Below are positions 1-6,838 of a DNA stretch of 13,049 nucleotides, in pieces. The translations under genes and the position numbers were made by a program. Under the pieces are notes generated by a model. It was not told where the DNA came from. It saw only the letters and a list, made by a program, of their open reading frames with translations, and did not search any database. Origin of the DNA: Nitrospirota bacterium (GTDB lineage Bacteria; Nitrospirota; Thermodesulfovibrionia; Thermodesulfovibrionales; SM23-35); assembly GCA_018262395.1 (NCBI GenBank), contig JAGSYM010000004.1:1-13049 (forward strand), in the 5' to 3' direction. Within the stretch, counting starts at the first letter, position 1. Every line of letters begins with the position of its first letter.

Positions 1-1281
1 GAAAAAGGCAAGGATATCGATAAGAGAATCTGCCCTATGAAGATACGGGAGATCTCCTGCGCGGCATGTCCGGAATGTGCCCTGCTGAGCGGATGGGGAG
101 GCGCAGGCGCTTACAGTGACGGCAAACTGAACCTCTCCCCCCACATAGGCGGATCTCTTGGCAAATATATCAGCATTGATTCCCTTGAGTCGATGATAAC
201 GAATGCAGATGCGACCTACATAACTTTCGGGGCCCCTGATAAATTATACGGGACAAATGAAAACGAGATAGCGACCATATCAAGGCTTGCCGCAGAACAT
301 AACCTGAGGTTCATTCCTTCAAGAATCAGACATATCGGCACCGACAGGTGCAGAGCAGTACTCACGAAAATTAAGAACTCTCTGGAGAGATTTGTGGATA
401 TCCTCTTCAACGCTGAGGCTGAGCATGTTCTCACATCGAAAAAAAAGGTGAACGGAGTACGGCTGAAAAATGGCGAGAAATTCTCTGCAGATTTTGTGAT
501 CCTTGCTCCGGGGCGTGAGGGCTCCAGATGGCTTGAACGGGAAGCAAAACGCCTGCACCTCACACTCCTGCAAAATCCTGTCGATATCGGAGTAAGGGTT
601 GAGATACCAGCCTCCGTATTTGAACCCCTTACGAATATTACGTATGAGCCAAAACTTGTCTTCCATTCAAAAACATTCAATGACAGGGTAAGGACCTTCT
701 GTGTCAATCCCTATGGCGAAGTCGTGAAGGAATACCTCAAGGGCATATGGACAGTAAATGGCCACAGCTACGCTAACAGCAGATCAGCGAACACAAACTT
801 TGCGCTCCTTGTCAGCACCGTTTTTACAGAACCCTTTAATGAGCCCATCCTTTACGGGAGTTATATTGCAGGACTTGCGAACCTTCTCGGCAAGGGTGTC
901 ATTGTTCAGCGTCTCGGCGACCTGAACAAAGGCAGGCGCTCAACCCGCGAGCGAATTACACAGGGTGAAGTGCAGCCGACTCTGAAAGATGCCACCCCTG
1001 GTGATCTCAGTTTTGTTTTGCCATACCGCTATCTATCGGATATCCTCGAAATGCTTGAGGCGATCGACAAAATTGCTCCGGGTGTCAATTCCGATCACAC
1101 GCTACTCTATGGTGCCGAAGTCAAATTTTACTCAATGCTGCCAAAACTCACCGAATCCCTTGAGACGGAGACAGCGAACCTCTTCGCTATCGGTGACGGT
1201 GCAGGAGTCAGCAGGGGTCTCATTCAGGCCTCGGTATCGGGAACAATAGCAGCACGGGAAATAAGACGGAGACTGGAATAG
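1..1281 (+). CDS. FAD-dependent oxidoreductase, COG2509-like (5' end outside window)
   Basis: The frame is open to base 1, so the ATG at 37 is probably internal: the residues before it (EKGKDIDKRICP) match the end of the first beta-strand/FAD-ribose region of this family. The N-terminal GxGxxG dinucleotide-binding loop must lie upstream, roughly 35-45 residues away. Visible: 426 residues. Counting from Met-37, a cysteine cluster (C8, C11, C14, plus the Cys two residues before Met) precedes the glycine-rich GWGGAGAYSDGKL at 19-31; FVILAPGREG (153-162) is the usual strand before the second FAD contact; the C-terminal FAIGDGAGVSRG (383-394) is the FAD-pyrophosphate-binding GD motif. Members of this family are cytosolic flavoproteins annotated only as FAD-dependent dehydrogenases; the substrate is unknown. 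The gene ends 1 bp before pcm, so the two are probably co-transcribed. Family assignment is good; function is open. Confidence 0.85.
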   Translation, partial: EKGKDIDKRICPMKIREISCAACPECALLSGWGGAGAYSDGKLNLSPHIGGSLGKYISIDSLESMITNADATYITFGAPDKLYGTNENEIATISRLAAEHNLRFIPSRIRHIGTDRCRAVLTKIKNSLERFVDILFNAEAEHVLTSKKKVNGVRLKNGEKFSADFVILAPGREGSRWLEREAKRLHLTLLQNPVDIGVRVEIPASVFEPLTNITYEPKLVFHSKTFNDRVRTFCVNPYGEVVKEYLKGIWTVNGHSYANSRSANTNFALLVSTVFTEPFNEPILYGSYIAGLANLLGKGVIVQRLGDLNKGRRSTRERITQGEVQPTLKDATPGDLSFVLPYRYLSDILEMLEAIDKIAPGVNSDHTLLYGAEVKFYSMLPKLTESLETETANLFAIGDGAGVSRGLIQASVSGTIAAREIRRRLE

Positions 1282-1282
1282 A

Positions 1283-1930
1283 ATGGACTTTGAAGCCTTA
1301 AGAAAGTTCATGGTACAAACACAGCTCATTCCGCGCGGAATCCGGGACAGGCGAGTCCTCGACGCAATGCAAAAGGTGCCCCGCCATCTCTTTGTTGATG
1401 AAGCCATGCAATTCAAGGCCTACGATGATATGGCCCTTTCTATCGGCGAAAATCAGACAATTTCCCAGCCCTACATGGTCGCGATCATGACCGAATTGCT
1501 TGAACTGAAGGGTGACGAAAAAGTACTGGAGATAGGTACCGGCTCTGGTTATCAGGCGGCAATCCTTGCAGAATTGGCAAAAGAAGTTTTCTCTGTTGAA
1601 CGTATTGCCTCGCTTGCCGGTCTTGCTGAAGAACGATTGCACGCCATCGGTTATACCACTATCCATATCAAGATTGACGACGGTACGTTAGGATGGTTAG
1701 AGGAATCACCTTTTGACCGGATTATCGTCACTGCAGGTGCTCCCAAGGTCCCTGAGCCTCTGACAGGACAACTTTCGGAAAATGGTATCCTTGTCGCGCC
1801 GGTTGGCGACCGTTTCTCCCAGCAATTGGTGAAAATGCAAAAGATTAAAGGTACAATAATGGAAGAATTTCATACTCCGTGCGTTTTTGTGCCACTCATC
1901 GGGAAGCATGGATGGGAAGGCCGAGAGTAA
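1283..1930 (+). CDS. pcm: Protein-L-isoaspartate O-methyltransferase
   Basis: Cytosolic repair enzyme that uses S-adenosylmethionine to methylate isoaspartyl residues formed by deamidation or isomerisation of ageing proteins (EC 2.1.1.77). The 215-residue length is normal for the family. Visible signatures: RHLFVDEAMQFKAYDD (34-49); ENQTISQPYMVAIMTE (56-71), the family-specific substrate/cofactor segment; SAM motif I VLEIGTGSGYQAA (81-93); acidic DDGTLGW (132-138); and DRIIVTAGAPKVPEPL (145-160). The ATG lies 1 bp after the stop of the upstream flavoprotein, with GGAG at 1268-1271 inside that gene's end as a plausible ribosome binding site, indicating translational coupling. The 3' end overlaps the next gene's likely start by 23 bp. 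All catalytic motifs are intact. Confidence 0.97.
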   Translation: MDFEALRKFMVQTQLIPRGIRDRRVLDAMQKVPRHLFVDEAMQFKAYDDMALSIGENQTISQPYMVAIMTELLELKGDEKVLEIGTGSGYQAAILAELAKEVFSVERIASLAGLAEERLHAIGYTTIHIKIDDGTLGWLEESPFDRIIVTAGAPKVPEPLTGQLSENGILVAPVGDRFSQQLVKMQKIKGTIMEEFHTPCVFVPLIGKHGWEGRE

Positions 1931-2849
1931 CAGATTACAAAAAAGGCCAGCGTTGAGATCATTCAAGGAAATAAAAGAGCATTACAAATTTTCATCAGAT
2001 GATATCCGGCGGCTCATCAGCCTGAAACCCGTTATGGAGGAGCATTCGGATGAAGTGGCAGGGGCACTCAGTTCATGGATAATGAGCACAAAAATTGGTG
2101 CGCGACTATTGACCCAGGATATGAGGCGCCGGCATTTATTCGAGTCACAGAAAAAGTGGTTCCGGGCGCTGTTTGAAGGACAATACGATACGAAATATTA
2201 TGAATGGCTTATTAACATAGGGATTGTCCATGTAAAAAACGACATCGATGCTCATTATCTGAACAGAGCAGTCAACATCGTGAGGGAAGTATGTGTGAAC
2301 ATACTCCATAAATCATGTGAGAATGTTGAGGAAACAATTGCAAATATTCTGGCATTCGAAAAAATTCTTGATATGAATCTCGACGTCATGACCTCCTCGT
2401 ACATAGAAGAAGAGATCAGAAATTACTCTCCTGTATATCGCGTGAAGAGCATGCTGGTGGACTATTCTGAAAAATTTCTTCAGATCACAAATCTTGTTCT
2501 CATCTTTGCACTGATAGGCCTGACCGTTGGAGCAATCGGGCTCTTTGTAAGGGATGCCACAAAGCTTCTGAATGGAGATCTTGAGAGTGCAATCATATCG
2601 GCACTCGGTTCTCTCCTGATATTATGGGTTATGATCGAACTCATGAATACAGAGATATCCCATCTCAAGGGTGGCAGATTCCGGATTAGCGTATTTGTCA
2701 GTGTTGCCCTCGTTGCAGTCATACGGGAAACGATGATTGCAACGCTCAAGCATGATCAGTCAGAAATGATGATATACCTGATTGCTGCAATTCTTGTTAT
2801 CGGATTTGTTTACTGGCTTGTGATCAAGGGAGAAGACCGTCAACCATGA
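1908..2849 (+). CDS. Globin-coupled sensor (protoglobin domain) fused to PsiE membrane domain
   Basis: The protein is 313 residues from the ATG at 1908. Residues about 22-165 resemble the protoglobin/globin-coupled-sensor fold: YKFSSDDIRRL (26-36), then the F-helix signature INIGIVHV (102-109), where H108 is the expected proximal heme ligand. Residues about 185-310 carry four hydrophobic helices (about 193-214, 228-246, 258-279, 287-306). The conserved ISVFVSVALVAVIRE stretch (260-274) is characteristic of PsiE (phosphate-starvation-inducible E), a small four-helix inner-membrane protein of unknown biochemical role. Inference: a heme sensor for O2 or a redox gas coupled to a membrane module. 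The start is uncertain: a TTG at 1887 is in frame, GGGAAG lies very close to the 1908 ATG, and a TTG at 1953 is also possible. The gene overlaps pcm by 23 bp and is probably the last of that operon. Domain calls are solid; ligand and output are not known. Confidence 0.85.
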   Translation: MDGKAESNRLQKRPALRSFKEIKEHYKFSSDDIRRLISLKPVMEEHSDEVAGALSSWIMSTKIGARLLTQDMRRRHLFESQKKWFRALFEGQYDTKYYEWLINIGIVHVKNDIDAHYLNRAVNIVREVCVNILHKSCENVEETIANILAFEKILDMNLDVMTSSYIEEEIRNYSPVYRVKSMLVDYSEKFLQITNLVLIFALIGLTVGAIGLFVRDATKLLNGDLESAIISALGSLLILWVMIELMNTEISHLKGGRFRISVFVSVALVAVIRETMIATLKHDQSEMMIYLIAAILVIGFVYWLVIKGEDRQP

Positions 2850-2898
2850 ATTGGCATAAACATATTTATAAAAAAGAGACACAGTAAATTGCATTTTC

Positions 2899-2907
2899 TG
2901 GTATAAT
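2899..2907 (+). promoter_or_regulatory. Extended -10 promoter of the HU gene
   Basis: TG-G-TATAAT is a perfect extended -10 (TGnTATAAT), 31 bp before the HU start codon. No good -35 hexamer stands 16-18 bp upstream, as is common for extended -10 promoters. Predicted transcription start is near 2914, giving a leader of roughly 24 nt that contains the ribosome binding site AAGGAGGAG at 2926-2934. Prediction from sequence only. Confidence 0.7.
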
Positions 2908-2937
2908 GCTACTAATTTTATTAACAAGGAGGAGTAA

Positions 2938-3210
2938 ATGACAAAAGCAGATCTCGTTGAAAAAATGGCTAAAGATGCAGACATAGCAAAAGTTGCAGCT
3001 GGTAAGGCATTGGATTCCCTTATCGATGCTGTGACAAGAACGTTGAAAAAAGGTGACAAACTTGCTCTGGTCGGGTTTGGAACTTTTTCGGTAGGGAAAA
3101 GGAAAGCCAGAACAGGCAGAAATCCTCAGACCGGTGCAGCCATAAAAATTCCTGCAAGAAAAGTTCCCAGATTCAGTGCAGGGAAAGCTCTTAAAGACGC
3201 TTTAAAATAG
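2938..3210 (+). CDS. hup: HU family nucleoid-associated DNA-binding protein
   Basis: This 90-residue protein has the typical HU/IHF length and shape. [11 protein letters not shown] begins the N-terminal helical dimerisation part; [15 protein letters not shown] (44-58) and the flexible-arm signature GRNPQTG (60-66) with [18 protein letters not shown] (69-86) complete the fold. HU dimers bend and compact DNA non-specifically through the beta-arms, whose conserved proline (P63) intercalates. The start is fixed by AAGGAGGAG at 2926-2934, three bases before the ATG run, and by the preceding promoter; the gene is a monocistron closed by its own terminator. The strong promoter and ribosome binding site fit an abundant nucleoid protein. 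HU rather than IHF is the simplest reading, but the two cannot be separated completely from sequence. Confidence 0.96.
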   Translation: MTKADLVEKMAKDADIAKVAAGKALDSLIDAVTRTLKKGDKLALVGFGTFSVGKRKARTGRNPQTGAAIKIPARKVPRFSAGKALKDALK

Positions 3211-3237
3211 ATATCTCTTCCTGCTCAATAAATACTG

Positions 3238-3266
3238 AGGCGGCAGAATAATTTTTGCCGCCTTTT
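3238..3266 (+). terminator. Intrinsic terminator of the HU gene
   Basis: An 8-bp GC-rich stem AGGCGGCA (3238-3245) / TGCCGCCT (3256-3263) encloses a 10-nt AT-rich loop and runs into TTTT (3263-3266). It lies 27 bp after the HU stop codon, the expected place. The U tract is short but the stem is strong. Confidence 0.85.
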
Positions 3267-3383
3267 CATTCGTCCCCGTAAGTGACACTATTTGGCATAT
3301 CATGTCTTCATCGAAACGCCATCTATCCCTTTAACCTAAAAATATCCCTGTGCTCTGCATAGGATATGACATTTTTTTCATTC

Positions 3384-3476
3384 TGTCATTCCCGTTTGTC
3401 GGGAATCCATCCGGAGCACTGATTTATGTACAAGCTATTGTAAAATAATGAAAATTCTGGCAATGTCGGGATGACA
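3384..3476. repeat. REP/MITE-like palindromic element
   Basis: The left end is TGTCATTCCCG (3384-3394), followed after a 5-nt loop by CGGGAAT (3400-3406), forming a local 7-bp hairpin. The right end CGGGATGACA (3467-3476) is the reverse complement of the left end apart from one extra T. The roughly 93-bp unit thus has terminal inverted repeats around an AT-rich middle. The words TGTCATTCCCG and CGGGAATCCA are typical of short dispersed repeats found in many bacterial genomes. Only one copy is in this window, so dispersal is inferred. Confidence 0.5.
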
Positions 3477-3485
3477 TCTTTGATC

Positions 3486-3516
3486 CCCCGCGAAGAAAGC
3501 TTTACGTGAGGCGGGG
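3486..3516. repeat. GC-rich hairpin upstream of the GGDEF-EAL gene
   Basis: CCCCGC (3486-3491) pairs with GCGGGG (3511-3516) around a 19-nt interior that contains AAGCTT. Weak flanking complementarity (GAT before, ATC after) extends it. Neither side is followed by a clear T run, so I do not call it an intrinsic terminator. It sits 9 bp after the REP-like element and may belong to the same repeat family. Confidence 0.4.
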
Positions 3517-3584
3517 TTAATCATTTTGAATATATACAATATTTGCATGGCATGCAATGTGCTTATTATTGTCATTTAGAAAAT

Positions 3585-6002
3585 ATGTCCATTCAAATAA
3601 AACAGGAACAAAACACCGGAAAGACAAAAAATGTAAAGTGCTGGGAAGAATTTGGCTGTGCGGACACCAAATGCCCGGCATTCAAATCCCTATCCCTCAG
3701 ATGCTGGCTCTATTCAGGAACCCATTGTCACGATCAGATTCAGGGAAAGTTTATCGAAAAAATGGAAATCTGCCTGAACTGCACGGTATTCCAGAAAAAC
3801 ATGGATACTCTATCCATGAAAAAAACCCTTGAGGTCACAAAGCATCAGTTTAACCAATTCAGACAGCTCGTTGATGAAAGAGATAAAGAAGTAGAAAAAG
3901 TCGGCATGGAGCTCTCTATCGGATTATCAGAGGTCTTCGATGCATTAAAAAAAATCGCTGCCGGCGATCCCACGATCAGGATTTCAGAATCGTCTGAAAT
4001 TGAGCTTATCAGCAAGCTGAAATGTATGGTTAATTTGACTGCCCAGGAAATCGGCGAAATCGTTGATCTCTCCCACGAGTTTGCAATTGATCTCGCCGAA
4101 CATTTCGATGTTCTGCACCGGGTTGCAAAAGGGGACCTCGATGTCAGGGTTACCGGCAGCTCCCACGGAGAATTATCAGAATCTCTGAAGAAGGTCACGA
4201 ATGAGATGATCGAAAATATCGCGCGTGAAATCACAGAACGTAAAAAAGCAGAGCAGGAGTTGCGAACGAGTGAGGAGAGGTACCGGAGTTTTTTAAAGAA
4301 TTTCCAGGGCATTGCCTTCCGGGGTACACTCGATTTTCAACCAATTTTCTTCCATGGTGCCGTAGAACAAATTACCGGGCACACGTCTGACAATTTCCTG
4401 AGCGGGCAGATACGATGGGATCAGGTTATACATCCCGTTGACATCGATCATATCCCGGGAATCAATGAACTGAAAACTATTCCAAACTATGCAGTCGCAC
4501 GCGAATATCGTATCGTCCGGAAAGATGGAAAAATACGCTGGGTTCATGAAGTCATCAGGAACATTTGTGATGAATCCGGGTTGCCGGTCAAAGTTGAAGG
4601 AGCAATCTATGATATAACAGACCGAAAATTGGCACAGGAAAAAATTGTGCATATGGCTTTCCATGACGATTTGACCGGACTGCCGAACCGTCATCTGCTG
4701 AAAGACCGTCTCAACCAGGCAATGAAGTCTGCAAAGCACTACGACCGCTTCGTAGCCACACTTTTTCTGGATGTAGACAACTTTAAACGGATCAACGACA
4801 CCCTTGGACACGATTCCGGTGATATGCTCTTAAGAAGCATTGCAAAACGACTGCAGGACTATATCCGGGAGAGTGACACAATAGCACGCTCTGCAAATGA
4901 TGAAATAGAGTCTACCGTTGCACGTCTCGGCGGAGATGAATTTACCGTATTACTATCTGAAATCAATACGATTCAAAATGCAGCGAAAGTAGCACAACGA
5001 ATTCTTGATATCATGGCACATCCGTTCATGATAGATAGCCACGAGGTATTCATCACAACAAGTATCGGCATATCCGTATATCCCAATGATGGCATTGACG
5101 CCGAAACACTTTTGAAAAACGCAGACACCGCAATGTATTATGCAAAAGACCAGGGGAAAAACAATTTCCAGTTTTACGCACAGCATATGAACATAGCAGC
5201 CTGTAAACGATTTGAAATGGAGAACAGATTGCGAAAGGCACTCGATAACAAGGAATTTCACCTGTATTACCAGCCTCAACTGGATATCCGCAGTGGGAGT
5301 GTTATCGGTGTTGAAGCATTAATACGATGGATCGATGTACAGAATAATATCTTACTTCCGGGCACGTTTATTCCGCTGGCTGAAGAAACAGGACTTATTG
5401 TTCCTATCGGTGAATGGATACTGCGCACTGCATGCTCACAAAACAAGGTATGGCAAGATGCCGGCTTCCCCCCAATGTACGTTTCGGTCAATATATCGAG
5501 TGTTCAATTCAGGCAGCCATCATTTATCAGGACAGTAGATACCGTGCTGCAGGATACCGGGTTGGATCCGCACTATCTTGAATTGGAACTGACGGAAAGC
5601 ATCCTCATGGAAACAACAGAAACAGCGATTCGGACATTGGAAGACTTGAAATCCATGGGGGTACGGATCTCCATCGACGATTTCGGCACCGGGTATTCCT
5701 CACTAAGTTATCTGAAACGGTTTCCGATTGATACGCTCAAGATCGACCGCTCCTTTGTCCGGGATGTCACATCAGATCCTGATGACAAGGCTATCATAAA
5801 TGCAATCATTGCTTTGGCCCGAAGTCTTAACCTCAAAGTTATTGCTGAAGGTGTTGAGACCATCCAGCAGCTTGTATGCCTGCACGAGCAGGGAAGTGAT
5901 GGAATGCAAGGGTTTTTATTCAGTCCCCCGTTACCGATAGACTCATTGACCCAACTTCTGAAAGAGGGAAAGAATCTGAAGACATGGTGGGTACTCTCCT
6001 AA
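3585..6002 (+). CDS. Two-CW / HAMP-HAMP / PAS / GGDEF / EAL cyclic-di-GMP signalling protein
   Basis: An 805-residue protein from the ATG at 3585; in-frame TTG 3543 and ATG 3552 are alternatives, and none has a strong ribosome binding site. Domains in order: a cysteine-rich two-CW region (19-66: CWEEFGC, CPAF, CWLYSGTHC, CLNC); two HAMP-like repeats (about 113-165 and 170-215); a PAS domain (about 232-346) ending in DITDRK; GGDEF (about 357-465) with HDDLTGLPNR and intact GGDEF at 449-453; and EAL (about 545-792) with the E577-A-L motif, N636, E668, DDFGTGYSS (698-706), K719, E755 and Q775. Both catalytic halves look intact, so it may make and/or hydrolyse cyclic-di-GMP; which activity dominates cannot be told. 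There is no membrane segment or signal peptide, so it is probably cytosolic. The cysteines could bind metal or sense redox state (inference). It converges with the PPC gene 18 bp downstream, with no clear terminator between. Confidence 0.92.
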   Translation: MSIQIKQEQNTGKTKNVKCWEEFGCADTKCPAFKSLSLRCWLYSGTHCHDQIQGKFIEKMEICLNCTVFQKNMDTLSMKKTLEVTKHQFNQFRQLVDERDKEVEKVGMELSIGLSEVFDALKKIAAGDPTIRISESSEIELISKLKCMVNLTAQEIGEIVDLSHEFAIDLAEHFDVLHRVAKGDLDVRVTGSSHGELSESLKKVTNEMIENIAREITERKKAEQELRTSEERYRSFLKNFQGIAFRGTLDFQPIFFHGAVEQITGHTSDNFLSGQIRWDQVIHPVDIDHIPGINELKTIPNYAVAREYRIVRKDGKIRWVHEVIRNICDESGLPVKVEGAIYDITDRKLAQEKIVHMAFHDDLTGLPNRHLLKDRLNQAMKSAKHYDRFVATLFLDVDNFKRINDTLGHDSGDMLLRSIAKRLQDYIRESDTIARSANDEIESTVARLGGDEFTVLLSEINTIQNAAKVAQRILDIMAHPFMIDSHEVFITTSIGISVYPNDGIDAETLLKNADTAMYYAKDQGKNNFQFYAQHMNIAACKRFEMENRLRKALDNKEFHLYYQPQLDIRSGSVIGVEALIRWIDVQNNILLPGTFIPLAEETGLIVPIGEWILRTACSQNKVWQDAGFPPMYVSVNISSVQFRQPSFIRTVDTVLQDTGLDPHYLELELTESILMETTETAIRTLEDLKSMGVRISIDDFGTGYSSLSYLKRFPIDTLKIDRSFVRDVTSDPDDKAIINAIIALARSLNLKVIAEGVETIQQLVCLHEQGSDGMQGFLFSPPLPIDSLTQLLKEGKNLKTWWVLS

Positions 6003-6020
6003 CGCACCCTGTCAGCAATG

Positions 6021-6455
6021 TCACAATTTTAAGAGTGTCAATCCGGTTTCCTGATCAAGTTCTCTTCTCGCATCTATCCCCTGTATCTCAAAAATAATCA
6101 CTTCAAGGACAAGAAACGTCTCTGACACACCGCGCAAACAGCCCACCTTGACCACATCCTTCTTCCCGAAGGAACCGTGGAAATGGATCTTCGGTTCATT
6201 TTCCTGCCAGAATATCGTCCCAACACCAATAGCCTCAGTGCTCTCTTGAATATCCCTCCATACCGGCTTTGGCGGGAGGGTCTCTTCCTCAGGACCGACC
6301 ACGATGCTCCCCTTCTTGATCCCGCCGATCAGATTGAATACTGCATTTCGTATATTCTCCTTTTTGGCAATTGCTCCGATGTTCTCAAGGATATCCTCCC
6401 TGTCTTCGAATCTCGCGACTATGACCCTACCGACCTGTCCTACCTGATATTTCAT
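6021..6455 (-). CDS. PPC/DUF296 domain protein
   Basis: A 144-residue single-domain protein. The segment AIGVGTIFWQENEPKIHFHGSFGKKDVVKVGCL (starting near residue 75) carries the diagnostic paired histidines H91 and H93 of the PPC domain (plants and prokaryotes conserved; DUF296). FNLIGGIKKGSIVVGP (40-55) matches the domain's first core strands. Bacterial stand-alone members form trimers and are often annotated as DNA-binding because the plant versions are fused to AT-hooks; here there is no AT-hook, so DNA binding is not shown. The start is well set by AGGAGGGAG (bases 6457-6465, minus strand) one base before the ATG. It stands alone between a convergent signalling gene and a divergent peptidase. 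Confidence 0.88.
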   Translation of the reverse strand: MKYQVGQVGRVIVARFEDREDILENIGAIAKKENIRNAVFNLIGGIKKGSIVVGPEEETLPPKPVWRDIQESTEAIGVGTIFWQENEPKIHFHGSFGKKDVVKVGCLRGVSETFLVLEVIIFEIQGIDARRELDQETGLTLLKL

Positions 6456-6838
6456 ACTCCCTCCTGCTTATTCATCTTACCTGCAATATTCATAGAATTG
6501 ACGGCAGATATGGTATTTGAGCGGGTTTGAAGACTGTCGAAGACAGAATTCACCTCGGAGGTCGATTCGACCGAGAATAAGCGAAAATACTGTATCTGCT
6601 GGCATACATAAAATGTATGAATAAAGCAGGCAAATAATGTATTCCGAGTAAAGAATATCATATAAGTTTTCTCGATCCCGTTCAAGAAGGATTTACCATA
6701 TCTGACATCTTCCCTGCTGCACTGCATGAATTTATCATTAATTCAGTGCTATTATATCCACATTTCGTGAGCTGCATAGCAGGAAACTCCTTTTTCTGCG
6801 GAGACAAGCAGGCTTTGTGATCAGAAAGGAACTTCTTT
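6456..6838. other. Divergent intergenic region with three small palindromes
   Basis: This 383-bp region separates the minus-strand PPC gene from the plus-strand peptidase gene. I find no credible gene in it. It holds three short inverted repeats on the PPC side: CTGTC-GAA-GACAG (6534-6546); CTCGGAGGTCG-ATT-CGACCGAG (6554-6575, one bulged base); and CATACAT-AAA-ATGTATG (6603-6619, perfect 7-bp arms). None is followed by a T run on either strand, so operator sites or leader-RNA hairpins are more likely than terminators. A candidate promoter for the peptidase is listed separately. Confidence 0.6.
6747..6755 (+). promoter_or_regulatory. Candidate extended -10 promoter for the peptidase-larC pair
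   Basis: TG-C-TATTAT matches the extended -10 pattern with one mismatch to TATAAT. The hexamer 17 bp upstream (TGAATT) is a poor -35. Transcription would start near 6762, about 77 nt before the peptidase ATG. The surrounding DNA is AT-rich, so a chance match is possible. Confidence 0.4.

Larger units (their letters stand above)
3267..3584. other. Gene-free interval between HU and the GGDEF-EAL gene
   Basis: I see no convincing gene on either strand in these 318 bases. The interval holds two palindromic structures (listed separately) separated by AT-rich DNA. A weak -10-like TACAAT stands at 3535-3540, before the GGDEF-EAL start, without a matching -35. No sigma-54 -12/-24 pair or riboswitch-like fold is evident. 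Confidence 0.6.

Noticed and set aside
37..39. ATG as the true start of the first gene
   Set aside because: The in-frame residues before it match the family, and the obligatory N-terminal FAD-binding loop would otherwise be missing.
216..707. Long antisense frame within the flavoprotein gene, and similar frames opposite the GGDEF-EAL, peptidase and HtrA genes
   Set aside because: They lie wholly inside well-supported genes on the other strand and show no domain signatures; they are reading-frame shadows.
1887..1889. TTG start for the globin-PsiE protein
   Set aside because: The ATG 21 bp downstream is preferred. The extra seven residues (MCHSSGS) carry no family feature, though the choice remains uncertain.
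3543..3545. TTG start for the GGDEF-EAL protein
   Set aside because: ATG 3585 gives a sensible N-terminus just before the cysteine domain. The added residues add no recognisable feature and there is no ribosome binding site.
3267..3584. CRISPR array, tRNA or riboswitch in the gene-free interval
   Set aside because: No regularly spaced direct repeats, no cloverleaf, and no recognisable aptamer core; only palindromes.
6452..6727. Minus-strand 91-codon frame whose TGA overlaps the ATG of the PPC gene
   Set aside because: Its composition looks unlike a protein domain and it spans the palindromes and AT-rich DNA. No good ribosome binding site was seen. A short upstream coupling peptide cannot be excluded but is not supported.
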